DNA of 64,000 nucleotides from Monosporascus cannonballus. Taxonomy: Eukaryota > Ascomycota > Sordariomycetes > Xylariales. Position numbers and translations under genes: made by a program. The stretch lies in assembly GCA_004154925.1 (NCBI GenBank), contig QJNS01000047.1:248001-312000 (forward strand), in the 5' to 3' direction. Below the pieces are notes generated by a model. It saw only the letters and a program-made list of their open reading frames with translations. It made no database searches and had not been told where the DNA came from. Below, piece after piece: positions 11,425 through 24,407 of the stretch (the first letter of the stretch is position 1; the number at the start of each line of letters is the position of its first letter).

Positions 11425-14400
11425 AAACGCTTTATTTAATAGCATTATCAAACTTTAACTAACATTTCTAATATTATAATTACCAGTAAGTACATCGAAG
11501 CTATAGTAAGTTATAAAATTTCTAAAAAAGCTGTAAGATTAGAAAATAGATTTCGACGTTTAAATTAACTAACTAATTAGTTATTTGATTTAGAAATAAG
11601 AGAAATAATTTTTTCGAATAATTATAAAAAGCTTATAAACATTTAAATAAATACAACATTAAGAGCTTTGTAGGAGAAAAAGTAATATATATAATTTAAT
11701 TAATTTAATTAATATTTAGCAAAGAATTGAACAAAATTGTAAAATATATTAATTTTAAGAATTTTAAAAAATCCTCGATGAATTATAATTACTTCTTATT
11801 TAATGCCGAATATATTCAGATTATTCTCTAGTGTAATTAACGATTTTTATTTTATAATTAAAATTTGTAATCAAAAGATTTATTAAAAATACCGCGGTTT
11901 AAGTTAAATTGAACATACAACACCATGTTATCTAGTTTTTCGAATAATAAATTAAGTAAATAATAAAAGTTTAAAATAATTACCAAAAAGTAAAAGCCGA
12001 GATATAAAATAATGAATTATATTAAAAACGTTATAATTTAATCTCAGCAGTATTTTGATTTAACTAATTTTAAAATTAAATTAGAAATATAACACGCTTA
12101 TGGCTAAATTTTAATAAGTTTCAAAAGTGTTAAAAGAAATTGTTAAAGTACATTAAATAAAACTTTTATCTAGTTATATAACGATATTAATAAGAATAAA
12201 TAATCGCTACTACGCCTAGAACATTTAAAACCTTAGTGGTAAATATAAGACTTGATTACTATATATAGATAATACTACTATATTTTAATATTATAATAAC
12301 AACAATACGTTATATAAAATAGTACCATGATTTATATAATATAGTATTACTTAGAAGAAAGGCGAAAACGAAATCAAATACTTGAAGTATAACAAAATAA
12401 AATATTAAAGAGCATAGTGCGAAGTATTTAAAAAAATGAACATAATAATTAAATATTTAAATTTAAAAGATAATCTAAAAATAACGGAAAGATATAATCG
12501 CATTATTAATATAATTTAATAAGCGATACCGTTTCCGAATTAATAGGGTAGAAAAACCGGTAAAAGTTAAAAGTTTTAAAGAGCTAACTTAATAAACAAT
12601 TAAATAATAACAAATCACTTTTAAAAATTAATTAAAGAGGCACCAAAGGAAAGTGAAAAACAATATTTGCTTTAAAGTACAGAGTTAATATAATAAACAT
12701 CACGTCACTTGCTGCAATAAAATCAAATATTACTTTTATAATAGAGAAAAGAGTTTATTAACGTATCGTATACATATATTGGCGAAGGCTTGATTTTATA
12801 AAAACTATTTTAAAATATAAAACCGTCAAATATTAATATTAACATTTTTAACTTATTATTTTATAATTTAAAGTCGACTAGCAAATACTCTTATAAACTT
12901 AGCTTAAAAAAGAATAACACTCGTAAAAAGATTCTTTGAATTATTATAAATAATTTAATTACTAAAGAAAAAAGGCATTAATTTAACAATTAATAAAAAC
13001 ATTACTCAAAAGCTATTACCGATCCTTATTTTCAATTAGTACCTACTATAAATCCGGAAAATAAAGATATAATCTAGAAGAAATGTTGCAAATCTTTACT
13101 AGAAATTTAGAAACGGGATACTATAAATAAAGTGCAATAAAATTTGTTATAGCAAATATGAAAATTATTTATTATATCAAATAAAAATTTTAATAATACA
13201 AACGATTGTTATTATAATTAAAGATTTCAATATACAGTCAAAAACGATAAAGAAAGTAATAAAATATATTTTGAAAATGATTGTAAATATACTATAATAA
13301 TTTTGAAAAATAATTAAAAAGACAAAAGCCACGTATAACAAATTACAACAAGGTAAACCCTAATATAATTTATAGAAATTTCAAAGAAAGTTTTACATAG
13401 GATAGTAAAAGGTGTTAATAATCCAATTCTTTTAGATATACTAATTAAAATACATTAATATATCTTACTAGTGAATTCCGAATCTTTAAAAAGAAATTAC
13501 ATTAAACTAGATATAGTTAAAAGTTTCAGATTATTATAGAAATACAAAAAGGATCTTTATATTGCAAAAACTATGAAAAGTTAAAAATATGCCTTTAAAA
13601 AGAGAAAGTAATACATAAAATTAATTGTTTCGAAATTTATATATAAAAATAATAAAAGATAAATAATTTCGATAAAATATCATTAAAATTTCATAACATT
13701 ATTTAACAAGCTTATAATTATATTACTATAATTTTTATATTTATTATAAAATTTAAAATGTAACATTTATTTTATCTCTCGTTAATAAGTCAAAAAACAA
13801 AAATCTTACTTTCTATCAAGTATAACGATAACTATAGATATAAAAATATATCAAATATTTTTTGTACTAATAAAAACAATATATAAAAAATTAATAATTA
13901 GAAAAAATACAATTTATCGTTATTATTATAAAAACGAGATTTCGCTAACTAAATAACGATATATAATAACAACTCGAAAAAAAATTAAAAGACTTAATTA
14001 ATATATTAATATTGTATTACAAATATAAATAGTTCTTTAAATGAAAATTTAAAACAAATTATTGAAATATAATAAAAATAATTCCGAAATAATGCTTAAA
14101 AAGATTTATTAGTTAGCTTTTACCCCATTTATAATTATAATAAAAACAAACTATGTGTCTTTAAAAATATATAAAGTTTCGATTGTAAAAAATAAATTCG
14201 ATTTTAAAAATCGGCCTCAAATATTTTATGTTTTTCACATTAGAGAAATATAGAATATTACGATTTATAATTAACAACTGATATTTAATATTATGCTTAA
14301 AAGTTAAATATTATAATCTTGAATTATTAAAATAAAAAACATAGTTTATAAAGCTAAGTAATTTACGGTATTTAATTTTAAAAAAGAATATATATAAAAA

Positions 14401-17191
14401 TACCTTTTAAATCGCAATATAAAGTATTCAACTATTTGAGTATATTAATAAAATTTATAAACAGGTTAATAATTTTTATCCGATAATAACTTATGCGTTA
14501 CGAAAATATCTTAACATTTTTATTCTATACTATTGGGACAATATTCTTATCTTTTTAGAAATAAAACAAGCATAGGTAACAATTTTTAAAAGGGTTTTTA
14601 GAGTTTTTTTAAAAAGTTAAACTATTTAAGATATGTTATTGTTGGTGTATATATAAAAATAAATATTAAAATAACCTTTATAATTCTAAAATAACAAACG
14701 CTAATTACTGTTAAAAAATAGAAGTATTTCTGAAACCCGATGATTATTATAGAAAATATATTTAAACGTTTATACAATCGCTATATTTTTTAGTAATCCT
14801 ATTAAATCTTTTTTTAAAAATATAAAGCCAATAAATAACAAAAATATTTTAAAAAGTTTAAAATACAATTATTAATAAATTAACACTATTTTTATATAAT
14901 TCTATAAAACTCGTTAAATTAAAAATCGATATTTCGGATAAGAAATGTACTATAATAATTAAATAATAGATATATAATGTAAATTATATTTTATTATGTT
15001 TTTTATATAAATTAAAAAAAGTTTAATTTAATTGCACCATTTTCGATAAAGAATTTATCGTTATCGCTAGAGCCTTTCGAAAAGTTAAATATTTGTAAGA
15101 AAAATTTCCTAGGTTAAGATTTACACAAATGATTAAAATCTCACCTGTTTTATTATAACTAAAGAACTTACGAAACGATAATTATCTTATACAAAATGGA
15201 TAGCTAATTTCGATTTCGTTATTATTTAAAAAATAAGATTCGAAAAATTATACAGCAGATATTTTAAGCAAACGATTTAACCTTATACAATGCTTAAAAT
15301 TAATCATTTAATATTTATTACTAAATTAAAAAGTTTTTAAGTCTAGGCTAAATTACAACTATAAATGCTATCTTATATTATATATACTAGAAAATCCAAA
15401 AAGTGTAATAATATTTTACTATAAAAGAAGAAATTAAAGAAATTACAAATTTGAAAAATATACGAAGAAAACCTAATACATTATATTATAAGTATTCATC
15501 ATGTAAATATATTTGTTTTTATAAAGCTTTAAATCATTTTTAAAGTACTTATTATTGTATTAAAATAAAAATAAAACTTCTAAACCAATACAACAATAAT
15601 ATAACGTTTATAAAAAAGCTGAAATACTACGATATAAATCATATAGAAAAATATAATTATTACTAGTTTTAAAACGATTATAAGATTCAGTTGTAATATA
15701 TTTTATTTTTAAGCTACATTTTTTTAAAATCTGAGCGACAAAAAAATATAGTACGATTATATCTTTATAATTATAAATAGGTTTGCAAAATCTTTCTTAT
15801 TTTTTTACAATATTTAAAAATTACAAATATCGAATAAAAAAATACATTTTTTTCGAAAACAACTTTAACCTTGGAGTATTGTTTATATATATTTATTTCC
15901 GATGAAAAGACTATTTTCATTTAAGATTCTAGCAAAGTTTCAACACAAACCGGATTAAATTATAAATTATTTACTATATTTAAATTCTAAACACCCAAAA
16001 AAATAAAATCATCAAACAAAATATTAAAAGCTTGATTATATTATTACGTTAATTTGAAATAATATCAATAAACAGGAAAATAATTTATTACATATCTAAT
16101 TCTCATAATAGTATTTGCAAAGGTATTAATATATTTCTAATAAATATTAATTTAATTTTGTAATTAAAATTCCAAGAAATATATATCATAAATTTGTGAG
16201 CGTTAAAATAATACTCATGTCGAAACAATTTAAATCATAGTATTAAAAAATAAAAGTAAATTTGAACTTCGTACGTAACTAAAAAAAGGAATTATTAAAA
16301 TCGAAAAAGAGTTGCAAAATTAATCTGTTATCGAAGAAAAATCATTTATTTGGTTTTAAGTAATATTTAAATAAATGAACTTACTAAAACATTAAATTTC
16401 AAATATATTGGTTTATATTGAATTATTACAAAATCTTTCGAAAAATGATTATTAATTGAAACTTTTCTAAACATTAAAATTTACCCAAGTTTTTATTTTT
16501 ACTATTTTAAGTTAAAAACGAACATTATCAAAATAAATAATAAACTAAAATATATAGAAATAAAAAACGAAAGAATGTACGAAATCTAAAAATTTATCGA
16601 TATATAAAAGAAAACCATTTACTTAATACTTTATTTAATAAAAACAATACTTTCAAATTACTTAAGTTCTAATTAATAATACGTATATCTTTAAAAAAAT
16701 TAAGTATTTATTCCTAGTTTTATTATACCACGTTCAAATTTATTAAATTTATTTCAAAATTATAAAAACGCGGTTAATAAGTTTAGTACTTTACGTTTAG
16801 TATTATTATCATTAACGACGAAACCGACATAATCGGATAAGAAATTTGATTAAAACCTTTTGAATAACTCTTTTTTATTAAAAAAACACGACTAACTTTA
16901 ACAAAGTAATAGTTAATTATAGAGATGAAAACTTTTGCTCTATTATACGGTCTATTACGACGTATATATTTCTTATAATGGAAACCCTTTTTTATTATTT
17001 AATAAGAAATTTTTTAAAAAAATATATAAAAGTACAGTATAATTTCGAAGCGTTTATTTTAATTAAGTTAACTAAGACATAACGTTATTCGGTTTTACAA
17101 AAAATGACGTTTAGAAATACAACTAGATATAATGAAAAAAATATTTGTCAAAGAGAAAATTTTAAATATAAGATTTTTAGAAAAGATATCG
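11425..17191 (+). pseudogene. degraded Gypsy gag-pol
   Basis: Internal region of a plus-strand Gypsy element between the LTRs at about 11097-11424 and 17192-17573. At about 14518-14558 the reverse transcriptase active-site region reads YYWDNILIF, so the YLDD motif now has Trp for Leu and Asn for the second Asp. The RNase H/connection segment is recognisable at about 15120-15270. Stops are dense in every frame, so it cannot make protein. In an intact element this would encode capsid, protease, reverse transcriptase, RNase H and integrase. Confidence 0.65.
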
Positions 17192-17573
17192 TATTACAAC
17201 TTAGCAAATTACGGCCTTCAAAAACGGTCGTAATAAAATTAGACAAAAAGCTAAAAGAGCTAAATTAAAGAATAAATTATTAACTTATTAATAATAAACC
17301 AGTTAGCGAGAATATTACTTTATTAATAATATACTAATAAGTCGAATTACTAACTTGTTAATCAAAAGTTAAGAATTTAAGACAAATATATAGATTTATT
17401 ATTTTTATATCTTAAATAAAAATAATTTATAATACAACTTTATTATCTAAAATACAATTAATATTAAGAAATGTAATTAAATAATAACGTTACTTAAATT
17501 TTTAAAATATTTCTCTTAAAATAAACTCGTACAATTAAGATTTAACAGTTAGTTAAACTCTATAGCTCTTACA
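17192..17573 (+). repeat. 3' LTR of the Gypsy relic
   Basis: It starts TATTACAACTTAGCAAATT (RIP form of TGTTACGAC...) and ends CTATAGCTCTTACA. The internal landmark CTCGTACAATTAAGA is the mutated form of the shared LTR end. Length about 382 bp, as in the other Gypsy LTRs here. No convincing 5-bp duplication was found. Confidence 0.6.
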
Positions 17574-17747
17574 AAGAGCTATTAAGAAATTTCGTTTTCT
17601 ATATCGGAAATTACCTTAAAATATTTGCGTTCGGCCGGTTTTTTTATATTGAGGTCATATATATTCGGATAGTAAATGGAATTCTTTTATTTTAAAGAAA
17701 ACGATAAATAATTAACGTAATAATTAAGGTAAAAAAGGATAACGTAT

Positions 17748-17799
17748 TGTTATGACCTGACAGGTTGCGGCCTCGGGGAACGGTCGCAACAAGGGAAAT
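17748..17799 (+). repeat. family A LTR, left part, split by the Copia element
   Basis: TGTTATGACCTGACAGG and the following bases match 5256-5307. The copy breaks at GAAAT (17795-17799), where the Copia element begins, and resumes at 23277. Flanks of the restored LTR (CGTAT before, AGTGT after) differ at the first base by a transversion, so its own target duplication is uncertain. Confidence 0.85.
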
Positions 17800-17961
17800 T
17801 GTCAGCTAGCCAGGTGTGCTATAGCACACCAAATACGGAAAGGTCACCCTCTGATCGGAACATATATACTCCGTTGCTAAGTTACACAAAAGTGGTACGC
17901 GTTGCAAAAACGCACGCAATTAGCTAAATACAACAACAACTGATATCCCCTATATCTGATA
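17800..17961 (+). repeat. 5' LTR of the Copia element
   Basis: 162 bp, aligned without length change to 23115-23276. Both contain GCTATAGCACACCAAATACG and end in CTGATATCCCC plus a short tail. It probably carries the element's promoter (ATATATACTCC at its centre). Confidence 0.9.
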
Positions 17962-18070
17962 ATTAAAAGTCTTATTCGTTCAATTCGCATATATATTTAT
18001 TAATTAGCTGTTGTTAAAACGATATAAGCTGTATATCAGTAGCAGTTGTCAATACGTTCCAATATTAATA

Positions 18071-21000
18071 ATGGCGACCGTATCGTTAATGTCTTTAATT
18101 ATCTATAAGGGACCCAAGGACTGGGACCGCTTTAAGGGCGAATTCTAGTTTAGAACGTACGCACTTGATATTTGGGATTTTATCGATCCTGATTAGTTAC
18201 TTTCGTAACCTGTTAAACCAATAAAACCCGATATAACCTCCTATTCTAAAAGACGAACTTGCTATACAGCGCGATCCAACACCTTATTATCGTCCTTATC
18301 GTCCGGAGGAATTACCGAAAAAATTAATTTTACGGAATACCTAATAAATATCTTTAAGATAACAACCGAAAACAGATAAACTTATAATTAGGACTTTGCG
18401 GCATATACTTTTAAGGATCGAAAATACGATATTTTCCGTAAGAACGTTAACGACCTAACGAAATAAGTTTTAAAATTAATATTTCTAGCAATTAAGAAAA
18501 CGAATTTTTTCTCTGGAAAAAACGTACGAAAATGATACGCCAAGTTAGCCGAATTAAATAAGGTATACGACAGCAAGCTCCTAATTAACACCTAACGAAA
18601 ATATCGCAAAACGTTAAAGTAAACTTCGAAATCTAATAAGAAGTTAAACGAATAAATCGTAAAATAGCAAAAAATTATGGCCTTAAAATAACGATATGGT
18701 ATTCCAAAAACGAAAACGACGATTATATAAGTTAACGACTTGTACATAATATTAGCCCTTATAGTTAAGATATAAACCATTACCTTTTAGATAATAAAAA
18801 AGGCCAAAATAGATATTGGTACGATTAGCTTCCAAAAAATAACAATTAACCTTTTGAATTATTAAACTATAACCCATCCCTCGTTAATATTGCGAAATAT
18901 TAAGGCAACGTTTTTAACGTTCTATAGAAATCTGGTAAACCTATTTATTAAGAATAATTCTAATTAGGAAAATACCAAGCTTACTGATCCTTAGCCGTAA
19001 GGGAGAATTTCGATACGAAGGCAAAAACAAAGTAATCGTAAAAGTTCTTATTCGAACCGAAATATTAATAAAAAAACATAACGAATTAAATATTTAAAGT
19101 ATTCGTTATAAAATTTATTTAAACCCTTATTACATATTACCTTAATACTTTTATGCGTTTTTTAATAAGGCCTTAATGCGTTTTTACTTTAATAACGAAA
19201 TAATAAAATTAATTTATTAACGATTTATCTGTAATTAATCCCTAAAAGAAAAAGTTAATTACCTTAAAAACTAAATCATTTCCAAAGGAAATAAGGCGAA
19301 TACTAACGTACTTTTTGATTAGCTATACGCGCGGTATAATAAGCGTTTCATTTTACCTTTTACGAAATTCTTTTATCCTGGATTTAGAATCGACGATATA
19401 TATATTTAACGCAATTAGCCGGTTTTTTAATTATAAACCTATTACATAAGGCGACGGAATATACGTAGGTAATAATTTCGTCTCGATTAATAGTTACGGA
19501 AAAATAAATATATTATTTCGAAACCTTAACGGTATAAAGGCGTTATATTTATATGACATAATTTATTATAATAATTTCGTATACAATTTAATATTATTCC
19601 GATAATTCCGGGAAAAAATATTAATGAAATAATAAAAGGATTAAAAATTATATTCGAAATAAATATAATTAAATTGCTGTTACGTTAACAAATAAATTTA
19701 ATTAATTCGTTTTCGAAAATATCGACGTAATAATTTTTAACGCAGTATTTACGGCCTATAAACGAAACGTTAATTTAAAGATTGCAAAACTATTACGTAC
19801 TAGCGATAGGATTATATAGCATTTACGTTTAGGTTATTTAAGCCCTGAAATAATCGCTTAGCTTCCGTCTTATTTAAAGGGGGTACGATTAAAAGGCCTT
19901 ATAACGGTCAAATACTAGACCTGCGGCAAAACAAAGGCTAAAAGGCAAATACGTTATATACCAAAAAAAGGAATTTCCCGATTAGGCCAAAAAATAACGG
20001 TCGACTTTACGGATTTCGAAAAAGACCCGGAAGGATACAAATATATAATATTTATTACCGATAAATATTTAAATTACATTTAAAATATTTATGTTAAAAA
20101 CTGAAAATAAAATACCTTAATTAATATATTTAGATACTTTTTAGGCGTTTTTAAAAAATTAAGATAAAGTTTTTTTTACAGATAATCGAATACGATAACC
20201 AAATTTTAAAAAGTTATTTGCTTCGAAATACATTATAATCGCCTTTTTTTAAATATTAAATTAAAGCCCTTAATATTTTATACCTAAATCCAGAACGGAA
20301 GTACAAAATATTTAGAGGGTATAATTAAGAAAAAAGCGATCGCAATACGAAATAGCGTTAAGTTACCTTTATTTCTAATTATATATATTTTTAAAGCGGC
20401 AGTATACCTATATAATCGCACCTTTAAATACGGATTTCTTTGGCAAAGCCCATACGAAATTTATTATATTTACCTGGCATACAAAAATAATGTTATAATG
20501 CTTGATTGCAAACTATAATAAGCCCATTTACGAGCTTACCGTTATATGGCTTATGTTCTTGCGAAAACCGTTATGAAAAAAAATAAAAATTTCAAAAATT
20601 AAATTTAAAAGCTTAAATCGGTTATTTCGTTGGTTACCGATTAACCAATATTTACGAAGTCTGGAACCTTTTAACGAATAAAGTTATGGTTATTCGAAAC
20701 GTATAATTTAACGAAAAAGTTACTTTTTCCGGAAATATTAAGAATTTTAAGGATAACCTTATTTATATTAACGAAAACGAAATATAATGCATTTTTCAAT
20801 AAGTATTTATATTTAATTAGGCTATAAGCTACCTAAATAATTACATATAAAAAGAAAACGAAAATCTAAGCGAAATAATATAATTATCGAGTAAACCGGA
20901 AGCTTTAGAATAAAATGGTATTAATATAAAAAACATATAATATAAGTAAAAATAAATTTATATGCAAAAGGTTAATTATTTTTATATGATTATTATATTC

Positions 21001-22950
21001 GAATTATTTTTATGTCTTAAATTATTTTCTTTTTTAATATTTGCTTTAATAATTATTACGATTATTATGTCGACAGAAAGAATAAAAATAACCTTAGGCT
21101 TTTGTTATACTGTTTAACCCAGAATAACAATAAAAAACGCGGGTATCTTATAGGTTGTAAATATAAATTCTTTATATATTCCGTATCGAAATAATATTAT
21201 ACGAAACAATTATAAGATATAGGAAACCGTTTTTAAAGTAAAACGGTTAACTTATTTTGTAAAAACTTTCGATAACCGGGTGATAAATTACGGAAGTTTA
21301 AGAAACTTAATTACCCGAAATACGCATTATTGTAATTGAAAAGGTTTTAATCTATTAATATACAAAAGGATATTTAAGTTATAAAACCAGATATATAAAC
21401 GTAATTTACTTTTACCGCCGCGATACCAAAAAAAGCTAAATATATACCCGTTAAAATAAAGGTTTTTAAAAGTCGAAAAGGTTTATTTATAAAGTTATAA
21501 AAATAGGTAATCCTAAAAAACTGTTAATTAATTTTTTATTAAAGTAAAATAAGTTTTAAGATATATATAAATATACGTTTATAAATTCGACGAAGACGGT
21601 TAGCTGCAAAAATGTAAAATACGACTTATAATACGTAGTAATTAATAATTGAAAAGCGCGTATAATAATATATATATATTTACGTTTGCCGAAAGGTTTT
21701 TCCGAACGTTAATTATTATTACAGGCAGATTTAATTTAGAACTTAAATAATATAATGCTGTTAACGTTTTTATTTATGCGAATTTCTCTTACGATGTATA
21801 TATAAAGATACCCCCGGAGCACCTATATCGTAATAAAGTTTTACGGATTAAAAAAGCTTTATACGATTTAAAGAAATTACCGTTATTATAACAAAAAGAT
21901 TTTATCAACATATTAAAAGATTTAAGATTTAATTCCGTTCGTTATAAGCTCTATTATTTTTTCGTAAAGGAGTGCTTTTTTTTACGTTAATAATATTATT
22001 ATTACGTACCGTAAAAAAAGCTAACATTTTGTCGATTAGCCGATTTAACAAATTAAGAAATAGTATACCTTATTAAGGGATAAGAACTTTTAATAATTTT
22101 TCGGTATCGAAATAATTAGAAACTGTATTAAACGGAAAATCTGGTTATTTTAATCTGACTTCATAAATAAATAAATTAATCTTATTCTTAAAAAACGTTT
22201 AAATAACTTTTTAAATATGCCGATAATGACCGTTTAATTATTACCTAACCTTAATTTATTTAATTTAAATTTAATTAACAAATACTAAAGACAAATAAGT
22301 TTAATTTTGTACGTAACGGTTAATATTCGACTCGATATATCTTTTGCCGTATCTCGATTAGTACGATTTAACTTAAACCTTAATACCTTATATTACAAAA
22401 CGGCCGATCGAATTATATTATACTTAATCGGTATTAAGATATGGGTTTTGCAGTTCGGTAACAAGGATTCGATAGATATATAAAACGACGTTTTTTTGCG
22501 AATAATATTATCGATTGAAAAATATTTTAAGTATATGTTATTAAGTTATTTAAAGCAATAATCGGGGAAAAAACAAATAAGTAAGTTATAATGATTACTT
22601 TTATAACCGAAACGGAATTATTATTTTTTACGTAAGCCGCCAAAAAAACCCTTTTTATTTTTCAATTAATTATAAAACTGGAAGTCCATTTAAAAACGAA
22701 ATTGTTAAATATATAGTACGATAATTTGTAAACTATACGGCTAATTAACGCAAATATCGTCCTTTTTGTAACGAAATTACGATATGTTAATATATATAAT
22801 TACTGGTTGTAAAAGGTAATAAAAAAAGAGTTAATCAAATGGATTATATATTTACGGGTAATATGTTAACAAATGGATTAATAAAAGCCTTATTATGAGA
22901 AGCTTTTAGGTATTTCAAAAAGTAGCTAAGACTGATGGATATTACGGAAG
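18071..22950 (+). pseudogene. Copia gag-pol, RIP-inactivated
   Basis: From the ATG at 18071 the first codons read MATVSLMSLIIYKGPKDWDR, the Trp-containing start of a Copia gag, and stop soon after. The integrase follows at about 19890-20080: zinc-binding remains CGKTKAKRQIRYIPKK and the first catalytic Asp region ITVDFTDFEKDPEGYKYI. The reverse transcriptase region near 21840-21900 reads LRIKKALYDLKK, the Copia KALYGLKQ motif. The RNase H end at about 22830-22950 reads GNMLTNGLIKALL. Stops break all frames, so no polyprotein can be made. Confidence 0.85.
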
Positions 22951-23114
22951 TTTTCGAACGGCGGAAAAATACTTTACGGGTGATTTCAGAAAAGGATTTG
23001 ATTAATTAGGAGGACTTAATCGCCGGAGGAAAGGTGGAATAGATAATTGTAGCTTTAAAAAGTGGTAAAAAGTGATAATTAACGCTCTGAATGATTTAAG
23101 GCGTTCAGGGGGTA

Positions 23115-23276
23115 TATTAACTAGCCAGATATGCTATAGCACACCAAATACGATAAGGTCACCTTCTGATCGGAATATATATACTCCGTTATTAAGCTAT
23201 ACAAAAGTGGTATCCGTTGCGAGAACGCACGCAATTAGCTGAATACAATAACAACTGATATCCCCTATATCTGACA
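23115..23276 (+). repeat. 3' LTR of the Copia element
   Basis: 162 bp, partner of 17800-17961. It follows the purine tract TTCAGGGGGT and is followed by the target duplication GAAAT at 23277-23281. Differences from the 5' LTR are almost all C/T or G/A. Confidence 0.9.
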
Positions 23277-23564
23277 GAAATGACTAAGCTATGTGGGTCG
23301 AGTTACGTGATGGCTCGACAGGATCGATCGTAGAGCCCATAGAGCCAGGCTCGACAGGATCGAAAGAATCAGGAGATATACGCTCATTATTTCCATAGTT
23401 TAGATACCTTCAGCTTGCAATAAACATCGTTACACAAGGCACCCTTGGCATTACGAGACGTGACACGTTACTGTATCCATTGCTACAGAGTCCCACGATA
23501 CTCCTACCAACATAAACCCGTACGACTAAGGTTTAATGGTTGGTTAAACCCCCTAGCCGTCACA
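23277..23564 (+). repeat. family A LTR, right part
   Basis: It continues the LTR begun at 17748 and matches 5308-5616 closely, including GTGATGGCTCGACAGGATC and the end CTAGCCGTCACA. Relative to the first copy it has a small internal deletion near 23420 (the CATCAATACC stretch is missing). Confidence 0.85.
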
Positions 23565-24230
23565 AGTGTTAAAAACTTTTGCTGCGAAAAATCATTTACA
23601 CTTGTTTACAGTATTTACGGTGTATATTTGTTTCGTTATTAAATAAAGCTTTTCGCTATTATTTAACAAGTATATTATAAGGTTCCAAAGCTTAAAAAAC
23701 CTATTATTTGACATATTTAACGAGTAAGAACGATTGTTAAAATATGCGTTAGGATATAATACTTTTTTTATAAAGTTATTACGTTAAAGTCTATTTAATA
23801 ATATAAAGGTAATATAATTCGATAAGATTAACGATCGATATAAAAAGATTAAATTTAATAAATTATCATAAATATCTTTTATAAACCGGCGAAGGTCTAC
23901 GTAAATAACTCGAACGTAACGAAAATTAAATTGAATCTTAATGCGTATAATAATTATATACGCCTCAAATGGTAATAAGTAATATTCCGTATTTTTTGCG
24001 ATATCTATAAAACTTTCGCATACATCTTTTTCTAAGTTTTATTGCGTCTTTGTATAAGGCGGCCATTTTTTTCGCAGAATAATTGGACATAAATTACGTT
24101 GCTTACTTATGATTAAAGGTTGAAGAGTATTGGTATTAAAGTAAAAGAAATACGCGATTTTGTGAAGCGTGTAGAAATTTACCGAGACTTTTGCACCCCC
24201 ACTGTATGTTTATCTAAGACCCCGGATTCG
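23565..24230. other. AT-rich DNA, no gene seen
   Basis: Moderately AT-biased and without a usable frame or recognised repeat copy. Composition returns to normal from about 24180, about 230 bp before the stop codon of the PLP enzyme gene. Confidence 0.6.
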
Positions 24231-24407
24231 TCAACAATACCGTGATTGCTGCATCAGAATATCTGATGTGTTGTTAAAAGCGGTGCTGGCATTGAGCAAG
24301 CGCTTCCAAGCTCTCCTCAATTAAAGTTTATATACTTTATTTACAGTGAACGTTATGGTCTGTTAAGGAGTGAACGTTCCCTTTTGAATGTATCATATCT
24401 ACGCCGA

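Larger units (their letters stand above)
17800..23276 (+). mobile_element. complete Copia-type LTR retrotransposon, RIP-mutated
   Basis: A 5477-bp element flanked by GAAAT on both sides (17795-17799 and 23277-23281). Both 162-bp LTRs are present: 17800-17961 starts TGTCAGCTAG and 23115-23276 ends CTGACA. The start of the 3' LTR has mutated to TATTAACTAG and the end of the 5' LTR to CTGATA, both transitions typical of RIP. A GGGGG purine tract precedes the 3' LTR. Domain order integrase before reverse transcriptase identifies the Copia class. It inserted into an older family A LTR. Confidence 0.92.

Noticed and set aside
6280..17191. Mitochondrial or plasmid insertion as the reason for the AT richness
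   Set aside because: Gypsy motifs and LTR ends are recognisable and changes are C-to-T/G-to-A, which RIP explains; no mitochondrial gene was seen.
18388..18780. Two minus-strand frames of 62-67 codons
   Set aside because: They are antisense to the gag part of the Copia element.
5256..23564. The LTR copies at 5256 and 17748 as the two ends of one large retrotransposon
   Set aside because: The first copy has its own perfect TTATA duplication on both sides, so it is a solo LTR. The outer flanks of the supposed pair (TTATA and AGTGT) do not match.
23445..23642. Open frame of 65 codons
   Set aside because: It lies in the right part of the split family A LTR, and the same residues are encoded in the copy near 5560.
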